This document shows, one piece after another, positions 7,182 through 12,572 of a DNA stretch of 12,572 nt. The translations under genes and the position numbers were made by a program. The notes below the pieces were generated by a model. That model saw only the letters and a program-made list of their open reading frames with translations. It searched no databases and had not been told where the DNA came from. Positions within the stretch are counted from its first letter, which is position 1. Every line of letters begins with the position of its first letter. Origin of the DNA: Treponema sp. (lineage in GTDB: Bacteria; Spirochaetota; Spirochaetia; Treponematales; Breznakiellaceae); assembly GCA_009784995.1 (NCBI GenBank), contig WQXE01000053.1:1-12572 (forward strand), given 5' to 3'.

Positions 7182-7637
7182 CTAATTTGTTTCCTGCCGC
7201 AAAAGAGCAAGCTCGATATTATGCCTCGCTTCATCGATATTCGGGTTTAAACGAAGCGCGGCTTGCCAATCCGAAATTGCCCTTGTATAATCGTCTTTTT
7301 GCCCGTAAGCGTTGCCTCTAATTAAAAAAGCGGCGGAATTATTTCTGTCAAGCCTGATCGCGTGAGTGCAATCCGCGATAACTCTGTCATAATCATTTAA
7401 TTCATATAACGCTCTGGCTCTAATAACATAATTAATTGCGGAATTTGGATCCGCTCTTATTACCTGATTGGAAGTAATCACAGCGTTGTGATAATCTCCC
7501 GCCATAAGATATTCTATACTACGTTTTAAATTTTCCAGAGTGGTAGGATGCAGATTTTGGGCGTTTATTTGCTGATTTATTATAAAAACAAATAAACATA
7601 AAGAAAGGGTAAAAAACACTCTTTTTTTATTTAACAT
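7182..7637 (-). CDS. Exported small TPR-repeat protein
   Basis: From the chosen ATG at 7637 the protein has 151 residues. Residues 1-27 look like a signal peptide: LNKKR, then a hydrophobic stretch (VFFTLSLCLFVFII), then a polar end with likely cleavage near INA-Q. No lipobox cysteine follows. The mature part is about three tetratricopeptide repeats (33-66, 67-100, 101-134), with recognisable A-Y/N-x-R-G/A-x-A-Y and final D/N-P positions. TPRs hold protein partners, so it is probably a periplasmic scaffold. A start 16 codons further upstream (7685) is possible but would put hydrophobic residues ahead of a normal signal peptide and lie on the predicted promoter. GGGGG (7646-7642) lies 4 bases before ATG 7637. 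It sits between purD and the cysteine-cluster gene; no specific function is assigned. Confidence 0.82.
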   Translation of the reverse strand: MLNKKRVFFTLSLCLFVFIINQQINAQNLHPTTLENLKRSIEYLMAGDYHNAVITSNQVIRADPNSAINYVIRARALYELNDYDRVIADCTHAIRLDRNNSAAFLIRGNAYGQKDDYTRAISDWQAALRLNPNIDEARHNIELALLRQETN

Positions 7638-7656
7638 AAAGCCCCCATAAATATTA

Positions 7657-7685
7657 ATAATAACATTAGTTTTAATAATTAACAA
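7657..7685 (-). promoter_or_regulatory. Candidate sigma-70 promoter for the TPR gene cassette
   Basis: On the coding strand TTGTTA (7685-7680) and TATTAT (7662-7657) are separated by exactly 17 bases. They match the -35 and -10 consensus at 4/6 and 5/6 positions. Transcription would start near 7650, giving a very short leader containing GGGGG and then ATG 7637. The region is AT-rich, so a chance match is quite possible. Confidence 0.4.
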
Positions 7686-7688
7686 CCC

Positions 7689-8945
7689 TTAGTATTTTCC
7701 TATGTCTTTTCTGTAATGCGCGCCCTCAAATTTGATTTTTTCAACAGTTTTATACGCTTTTTCCAGGGTTTTTCGCGGATTTTCCGCGATCGCGGTTATT
7801 CCAAGCACCCTGCCTCCGGTTGTAAAAAAAGTATCGCTTTTATATTCAGTTCCGGCATGAAAAACAATTGCTTCACCTTCATTTTCCAACCCGCTGATTG
7901 GCAATCCTGTCTTATAACTTTCAGGGTACCCGCCGCTTGCCATAACAACACAGGCGGAAAAAGCGTCCTTCCAGCGAATATCGATACTTTCCAGCTTTTC
8001 GTCGGTTACTGATTCCATGATCGTTAAAAGATCGGTTTCCAAAAGCGGTAAAACAGCCTGAGTTTCCGGGTCTCCAAAACGGCTGTTGTATTCGATTACT
8101 TTTGGACCGTTTTGTGTGAGCATAAGCCCAAAGTAAAGACAGCCTTTAAACGGACAACCTTCTTTTTTCATCGCTTCGATAGTTGGCAGGAAAATCGTTT
8201 TTTCGCAAATCGCCGCGATTTCTTTTGTGTAATAAGGATTGGGAGCGATTACACCCATACCACCTGTATTTAGACCTTTGTTGCCGTCAAATATTCTTTT
8301 ATGATCCATCGATGAAATCATGGGTACTACTATTTTGCCGTCCGTAAAAGAAAGCACGGTAACTTCAGGTCCTGTAAGAAACTCTTCTATGACTATGTTC
8401 GAGCCTGAATCGCCGAATTTTTTTTCGTTCATGATGATATTTAACGCGTCCCGCCCTTCTTCTAAATTTTCCGCGATTACTACGCCTTTACCAAGCGCCA
8501 AACCGTCAGCTTTTATTACAATTGGAAATTTTACATAATCGGATTCTATATAACATTTTGCTTTTTCATAATCAGAAAAAGTTTCGTATTCCGCTGTAGG
8601 AATATTATATTTTTTCATTAAATTTTTGGAAAAAACCTTGCTGCTTTCGATCCGCGCGGCTGCCTTGTTTGGACCAAAACAGCGAATACCTTTTTCTTCA
8701 AGAGCGTCTACCATTCCAATCGCGAGTGGATCATCGGGCGCGACAACAACATAATCTATTTTTTCTTCTGTTACATAGTTTGTAATACCGGTAATATCAT
8801 TTGCTTTTATTGGGATACATTTTGCGTCTTTACTAATACCACCGTTACCGGGAGCCGCGATTATTTCGGATATTTTATTATTTTTTTTTAACGATTTTAT
8901 TATCGCGTGTTCTCTGCCGCCGCTTCCTATAACCAATACTTTCAT
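7689..8945 (-). CDS. purD: Phosphoribosylamine-glycine ligase (GAR synthetase) PurD
   Basis: PurD joins phosphoribosylamine and glycine with ATP to give GAR, the second step of de novo purine synthesis. The 418 residues are the usual length for the monofunctional enzyme. The N-terminal domain has VIGSGGREHA (5-14) and GPNKAAARIE (91-100). The ATP-grasp domain has KADGLALGKGV (145-155), NTGGMG (226-231), and the Mg/ATP-binding EYNSRFGDPETQ (285-296). The C-terminal domain includes TTGGRVLG (375-382). The ATG follows the purN stop directly (TAAATG), with AAAGGAG about 11 bases upstream. It is the last purine gene in this cluster. A tight inverted repeat inside the C-terminal coding part is listed separately. 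Confidence 0.97.
   Translation of the reverse strand: MKVLVIGSGGREHAIIKSLKKNNKISEIIAAPGNGGISKDAKCIPIKANDITGITNYVTEEKIDYVVVAPDDPLAIGMVDALEEKGIRCFGPNKAAARIESSKVFSKNLMKKYNIPTAEYETFSDYEKAKCYIESDYVKFPIVIKADGLALGKGVVIAENLEEGRDALNIIMNEKKFGDSGSNIVIEEFLTGPEVTVLSFTDGKIVVPMISSMDHKRIFDGNKGLNTGGMGVIAPNPYYTKEIAAICEKTIFLPTIEAMKKEGCPFKGCLYFGLMLTQNGPKVIEYNSRFGDPETQAVLPLLETDLLTIMESVTDEKLESIDIRWKDAFSACVVMASGGYPESYKTGLPISGLENEGEAIVFHAGTEYKSDTFFTTGGRVLGITAIAENPRKTLEKAYKTVEKIKFEGAHYRKDIGKY
7773..7795. repeat. Overlapping short inverted repeats in purD
   Basis: TCGCGGA (7773-7779) and TCCGCGA (7783-7789) are perfect complements around a TTT loop. CCGCGATCGCGG (7784-7795) is a perfect 12-base palindrome sharing one arm, so the two structures exclude each other. 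The codons spell an ordinary PurD stretch (Ile-Ala-Glu-Asn-Pro-Arg), so this may be just a product of the CGCG-rich word usage seen across the window. Confidence 0.45.
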
Positions 8946-9542
8946 TTAATTTAATTCTCCTTTACAAAACATTTCTACAGCTTTTGGAAGTAATACCCAC
9001 TCCCCTTCTTCCATTACTCGCTGTTGTAAAGACTGCGGTGTATCATTTGTTAAAACGTTAACCGCTTTTTGTAAAATTATTTTTCCCCCGTCTATAGTTT
9101 CATTTATAAAGTGAACTGTCGCGCCAGTTATTTTTACGCCGTATTCCAAAACAGCCTTGTGAACATTCAGACCATAAAAACCTTTTCCGCAAAATGACGG
9201 TATAAGTGAAGGATGTACATTTATTATTTTATTTTCGTATAATTTTAAAACTTTTTCGCCTAATACCGATAAAAACCCAGCTAATACAACCAAATCTATA
9301 TTATTTTCAGCTAACGCTTGCGCGAGAGCTTCATCAAAATCTTTTAAATCTCTATATATTTTTCTTTCAATGGTAATTGTTTTTATTCCCGCTTTTCGCG
9401 CTCTTTCAATCGCGTATACACCTTCTTTAGAAGATATAACCAAAGATAATTTTCCTTGACCAAGACAGTTTTTTTCGCCGGCATCAATTAAAGCCTGTAA
9501 GTTTGTTCCGCCTCCGCTAACTAAAACCGCGATTTTAATCAA
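8946..9542 (-). CDS. purN: Phosphoribosylglycinamide formyltransferase PurN
   Basis: PurN transfers a formyl group from 10-formyltetrahydrofolate to GAR to make FGAR. The protein has 198 residues, normal for PurN. It shows SGGGTNLQAL (9-18), the catalytic set N108 and H110 in INVHPSLIPSF, and D151 in NETIDGGKIILQ. The SFCGKGFYG segment after the HPSLIP motif resembles clostridial and spirochaetal enzymes rather than the E. coli form. The start is TTG at 9542-9540, inside the end of purM; the 8-base overlap and an AGGGG 6 bases upstream (9553-9549) support it and suggest translational coupling. Confidence 0.96.
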   Translation of the reverse strand: MIKIAVLVSGGGTNLQALIDAGEKNCLGQGKLSLVISSKEGVYAIERARKAGIKTITIERKIYRDLKDFDEALAQALAENNIDLVVLAGFLSVLGEKVLKLYENKIINVHPSLIPSFCGKGFYGLNVHKAVLEYGVKITGATVHFINETIDGGKIILQKAVNVLTNDTPQSLQQRVMEEGEWVLLPKAVEMFCKGELN

Positions 9543-10578
9543 GTTTAACCCCTGTTATGCCGCTTTTAACTTCGCCAATTACCGCCGTTTTTTCACCAAA
9601 TGAACGCAGAATATTCAAAGCTTCATCCGCGTTTTGCGCCGGAGTAATTACACACATGCCAACTCCCATATTGTATGTGTTAAACATGTCTCTTTGGGGA
9701 ATATTTCCTGTTTTGCTTATTAAATCAAAAATAACAGGTATTTCTAAACTTTTTATGTTTATAACAGCGCCTAAATTATCGCCGAAAGCGCGCGGAATAT
9801 TTTCCTGAAAGCCGCCTCCAGTTATGTTACACGCGGAACGGACAGGCAGTTTTTCAAATAGTTCTAAAACAGGTTTAACATATATTTTTGTAGGTATTAA
9901 AAGTTCTTCGCCTAATGTTTTTCCAAGTTCGTCGAAATGTTTTTCTAAAATATTTTTATTGTTTTTTATATCAAATACTTTTCGTGTTAGCGAAAAACCG
10001 TTTGAATGTACCCCCGAAGAAAAAATCCCGATAATTACATCACCCGAAACTACTTTGTTTTTATCGGGTATTTTACTTTTTTCTACGATACCTACAGAAA
10101 AACCCGCGATATCATATTCTTCTTCTTTCATCATTCCGGGATGTTCCGCGGTTTCGCCTCCGACTAAAGCGCATCCTGCCTGTACACAGCCTTGAGCGAC
10201 ACCTGAAACAATCTGTTCGATCTTTTGCGGAAATATTTTTCCAACAGCAATATAATCCAGAAAAAATAAAGGTTTCGCGGCCGCGCAGATAATATCGTTA
10301 ACACACATCGCGACACAATCAATTCCAATTGTATCGTGCTTGTCCATCATCATCGCGATAATTAATTTTGTACCTACACCGTCAGTTCCGGAAACTAATA
10401 CGGGTTCATTATCATTATATTTAGGAAGCGCGAATAAACCGCCAAACCCGCCGATATTTTCCATTACGCCGGGTATCTTTGTTTTCGCGACATGTTTTTT
10501 TATAAGTTCTACCGCTTTGTAACCGGAAGTAACATCAACTCCTGCGTCTTTGTAACTTTCGCTAAAACTTTCATTCAT
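9535..10578 (-). CDS. purM: Phosphoribosylformylglycinamidine cyclo-ligase (AIR synthetase) PurM
   Basis: PurM closes FGAM with ATP to form AIR, the imidazole ring of purines. From the chosen ATG the protein has 347 residues, the standard length. Landmarks are YKDAGVDVTSGYKAVELIK (9-27), GGFGGLF (43-49), SGTDGVGTKL (64-72), DCVAMCVNDI (87-96), GGETAEHPGM (140-149), SSGVHSNGFSL (187-197) and NITGGGFQENIPR (251-263). A GTG eight codons upstream (10602) is open, but the ATG at 10578 has GGAG 6 bases ahead (10588-10585) and matches the usual family N-terminus, so the shorter form is preferred. It then begins 13 bases after purF. Its 3' end overlaps purN by 8 bases. Confidence 0.96.
   Translation of the reverse strand: MNESFSESYKDAGVDVTSGYKAVELIKKHVAKTKIPGVMENIGGFGGLFALPKYNDNEPVLVSGTDGVGTKLIIAMMMDKHDTIGIDCVAMCVNDIICAAAKPLFFLDYIAVGKIFPQKIEQIVSGVAQGCVQAGCALVGGETAEHPGMMKEEEYDIAGFSVGIVEKSKIPDKNKVVSGDVIIGIFSSGVHSNGFSLTRKVFDIKNNKNILEKHFDELGKTLGEELLIPTKIYVKPVLELFEKLPVRSACNITGGGFQENIPRAFGDNLGAVINIKSLEIPVIFDLISKTGNIPQRDMFNTYNMGVGMCVITPAQNADEALNILRSFGEKTAVIGEVKSGITGVKLD
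9549..9553 (-). promoter_or_regulatory. Ribosome binding site for the TTG start of purN
   Basis: AGGGG on the coding strand lies 6 bases before TTG 9542 and within the last codons of purM. It decides the start, because the PurN N-terminal strand (IKIAVLVSGGG) begins immediately after that TTG. Confidence 0.65.
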
Positions 10579-10584
10579 AATTAA

Positions 10585-10588
10585 CTCC
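10585..10588 (-). promoter_or_regulatory. Ribosome binding site deciding the purM start
   Basis: GGAG on the coding strand lies 6 bases before ATG 10578. It sits inside the longer reading frame that would begin at GTG 10602 and favours the downstream start. Confidence 0.6.
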
Positions 10589-10591
10589 GAT

Positions 10592-12040
10592 TTAATTTTC
10601 ACCTATTTTTTGATCGTATTTACTTTTTGGAGCGGCTTGCGGTTCGGGTATTGGATAATTCCCGGTGAAACATCCGTTACAAAAACCGCAATTCGCGTTT
10701 TCCGCGATTTTTGAAACATGCTCTATCGAAAGAAAACCAATACTGTCAACACTTAAATAATCACGTATTTCTGTTTTATTTAATTTGTATGATATTAGGT
10801 TTTCCCTATTTGGAATGTCAGTGCCGAAATAACAAGGATTTATAAAAGGAGGAGACGCGATTCTTAAATGAACTTCTTTCGCGCCGGTTTCGCGCAAAAG
10901 TTTTACAATACGGCGCATCGTTGTTCCGCGGATTATTGAATCGTCGATTAACACAACTTTTTTATCTTTTATTGTAGCTTCGATTGTATTTAATTTGATA
11001 CGAACAGCTTTATCTCTTTCTTCCTGCGTTGGCTGAATAAAAGTGCGTCCTATATAACGGTTTTTAATAAAACCAATACCATAAGGAATTTTTGATTTTC
11101 GTGAATAACCTAAAGCCGCGTCCAAACCTGAATCCGGCGCTCCAACAACAACATCGGCGTCAACAGGATGTTCTTCTGCCAAAAACTCACCCGCGCGCAA
11201 TCTGGCGTTATGAACACTCGCATTCTGTATAACGGAATCGGGGCGGGCGAAATAAATAAATTCAAAAACACACATACTGCTTTTTTGCCCGCAGTGTGTT
11301 TTAATGCCGCGAACACCGTTTTTATCCGCTACGACAATTTCGCCGGGTTCAATGTCGCGTACAAACTCAGCGCCGATACTGTCTAACGCGCAGCTTTCTG
11401 ACGCGAAAACAATATCACCGTTTAGGTTCCCCATACAAAGCGGTCTAAAACCAAAACTGTCACGTATAGCGATTAATTTTGTAGGTGACATTATTAAAAG
11501 AGAATACGCGCCCTGTATTTCGTACATTGCTTTTTCAATAGCGTTTTCTATTGTGTTTGTATGTATTCTTTTTTTTGTAACGATATTTATAATTATTTCC
11601 GTATCATTTGTTGTGTGAAAAACCGTGCCTTCCATCTGAAGTTTTTCCCGCAATTCCGCGGCGTTTGTAAGACTTCCGTTATGCGCGATTGCCATGGCGC
11701 CCTTAATATGACGCACAACAAGCGGCTGCGCGTTGGATCGGCTTTTTTGGTCTATCGGTGAATAGCGCACATGACCGATTGCCATGTTTCCTTTTCCAAG
11801 TTTTTCCAGAGTTTCTTTGGAAAAAACATCGGGAACAAGCCCCAAATCGCTGTGATACTGCATTAATCCTTCATTACAAACCGCTATACCGCAGCTTTCC
11901 TGCCCTCGATGCTGAAGCGCGTAAAGCGATAAATATGCCTGTGACGCTACATCTGAGCCTGTTTTATTGGAAAATATGCCAAATACCCCGCACTTTTCCT
12001 GCGGACTATCATTTTGAATATCATATTGCTCGTTTGTCAT
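10592..12040 (-). CDS. purF: Amidophosphoribosyltransferase PurF, iron-sulfur type
   Basis: PurF makes 5-phosphoribosylamine from PRPP and glutamine and is the committed, feedback-controlled step of purine synthesis. The 482-residue protein is of the Bacillus type. A 16-residue propeptide precedes the N-terminal nucleophile cysteine C17 in EKCGVFGIF, so self-processing is expected. The glutaminase domain shows QHRGQESCGIAV (43-54) and GHVRYS (89-94). The phosphoribosyltransferase domain has the PRPP loop VVLIDDSIIRGTT (362-374). The cysteines matching the [4Fe-4S] ligands of the B. subtilis enzyme are present: C257 (before VFEFIYFARPDS), C403 (NPCYFGTDIP), and C454 and C457 (GFCNGCFTG). C451 and C250 are extra. 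No Shine-Dalgarno sequence is visible in the 20 bases after purE, and no other start precedes C17. Confidence 0.97.
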   Translation of the reverse strand: MTNEQYDIQNDSPQEKCGVFGIFSNKTGSDVASQAYLSLYALQHRGQESCGIAVCNEGLMQYHSDLGLVPDVFSKETLEKLGKGNMAIGHVRYSPIDQKSRSNAQPLVVRHIKGAMAIAHNGSLTNAAELREKLQMEGTVFHTTNDTEIIINIVTKKRIHTNTIENAIEKAMYEIQGAYSLLIMSPTKLIAIRDSFGFRPLCMGNLNGDIVFASESCALDSIGAEFVRDIEPGEIVVADKNGVRGIKTHCGQKSSMCVFEFIYFARPDSVIQNASVHNARLRAGEFLAEEHPVDADVVVGAPDSGLDAALGYSRKSKIPYGIGFIKNRYIGRTFIQPTQEERDKAVRIKLNTIEATIKDKKVVLIDDSIIRGTTMRRIVKLLRETGAKEVHLRIASPPFINPCYFGTDIPNRENLISYKLNKTEIRDYLSVDSIGFLSIEHVSKIAENANCGFCNGCFTGNYPIPEPQAAPKSKYDQKIGEN

Positions 12041-12060
12041 TTAATTTGACTATATCATTT

Positions 12061-12572
12061 TTATAATAATTCATTCAAGGTAGTGTCATTTTCTATTTTT
12101 CGCGCTTTGCCTTCCACTTCGCTTTCCATTGTTTTCATGTAATTTTCAAGCCATGTTTTTATTTCTTTGTCTTCAATGGCAAGGATGCGAATAGCCAAAA
12201 GCCCCGCGTTTTTCGCGCCGTTAACCGCGACTGTCGCGACGGGAATGCCGCCGGGCATCTGTACAATCGATAAAAGTGAATCCAAACCCGAAAAAGCGGC
12301 TGTCTTTACAGGCACGCCTATAACCGGCAGTGTTGTTATAGAAGCTGTCATACCGGGAAGATGAGCCGCTCCTCCCGCTCCCGCGATAATTACTTTTAAT
12401 CCTTTACTAATTGCCGATTGCGCGTATTTAAAAAGACGATCAGGAGTTCTATGCGCAGACACAATTGTCATTTCAAAATTTACATTAGCTTCTTTTAAAA
12501 TTTTAGCGGCTTCTTCCATTACCGGTAAATCTGAATCGCTTCCCATTATAATTCCCACTACAGGTTTTGACA
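12061..12572 (-). CDS. purE: PurE, class I-type N5-CAIR mutase, cut at the first base of its start codon
   Basis: PurE supplies the carboxyl group of CAIR. The frame runs to the window edge: the last two bases read TG on the coding strand and are followed by SKPVVGIIMGSDSDLPVM, so the natural start is almost surely an NTG codon missing only its first base. The protein has 170 residues. An in-frame GTG at 12558 is a poorer choice because it would drop the start of the first strand. Motifs are GSDSDLPVM (11-19), SAHRTP (39-44), GAGGAAHLPGM (65-75) and QMPGGIPVATVAV (105-117). The GAGGAAHLPGM loop is that of class I enzymes, which rearrange N5-CAIR made by PurK; class II AIR carboxylases carry a GRSN-type loop. 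purK is not in the window. It precedes purF by 20 bases. Confidence 0.95.
   Translation of the reverse strand, partial: SKPVVGIIMGSDSDLPVMEEAAKILKEANVNFEMTIVSAHRTPDRLFKYAQSAISKGLKVIIAGAGGAAHLPGMTASITTLPVIGVPVKTAAFSGLDSLLSIVQMPGGIPVATVAVNGAKNAGLLAIRILAIEDKEIKTWLENYMKTMESEVEGKARKIENDTTLNELL

Noticed and set aside
7638..7685. Longer start for the TPR protein at 7685
   Set aside because: Would add hydrophobic residues ahead of a complete signal peptide and cover the candidate promoter; ATG 7637 has its own ribosome site.
7638..7688. Transcription terminator after purD
   Set aside because: The short AT-rich gap has no GC-rich stem followed by a T-run on the minus strand, so read-through is likely.
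10579..10602. GTG start giving a purM overlapping purF
   Set aside because: The ATG at 10578 has a properly spaced GGAG and matches the normal PurM N-terminus.

Overview
This AT-rich window is coded entirely on the minus strand and almost completely filled with genes. There is no intergenic gap over about 60 bases, no visible tRNA or rRNA gene, no CRISPR array, no insertion sequence and no clear intrinsic terminator. The best guess for the source is a spirochaete of the Treponema group. The evidence is the order mltG-dnaG-rpoD-zinc-ribbon coiled-coil gene (dnaG and rpoD are likewise adjacent in T. pallidum, from memory), a 625-residue RpoD with a large non-conserved insert, and a MltG carrying the Ser-Cys-Ala-Thr-Val-Glu-Tyr variant that I associate with treponemes. 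A de novo purine pathway argues against the purine-auxotrophic pathogen T. pallidum and for a gut or free-living relative. The assignment is inference and was not searched.

In the direction of transcription (right to left) the first block is a purine biosynthesis operon: purE (cut by the window edge one base into its start codon), purF, purM, purN and purD. The genes are adjacent or overlapping. Together they cover PRPP to phosphoribosylamine (PurF), then GAR (PurD), FGAR (PurN), AIR (PurM) and CAIR (PurE). purL/S/Q, purK, purC, purB and purH are not in the window.

The second block is a small cassette of less understood genes: a secreted or periplasmic TPR protein with its own plausible promoter, a CxxCxxCC (YkgJ-type) cysteine-cluster protein, and a metallo-beta-lactamase-fold hydrolase. 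The last two overlap by ATGA.

The third block resembles a macromolecular-synthesis operon: mltG (endolytic murein transglycosylase), dnaG (primase), rpoD (housekeeping sigma factor), and a coiled-coil/zinc-ribbon protein with a very acidic tail that runs off the left edge. It links cell-wall growth, replication priming and transcription initiation.

Most of the window is ordinary housekeeping. The observations most worth a second look are an 18-base GC-rich tandem palindromic repeat inserted in frame in dnaG, a strong over-representation of the word CGCG in an otherwise AT-rich sequence, the TPR/cysteine-cluster/MBL cassette, and a class I-type PurE where the characterised Treponema denticola enzyme is class II. 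I see no convincing undescribed defence or mobile system.
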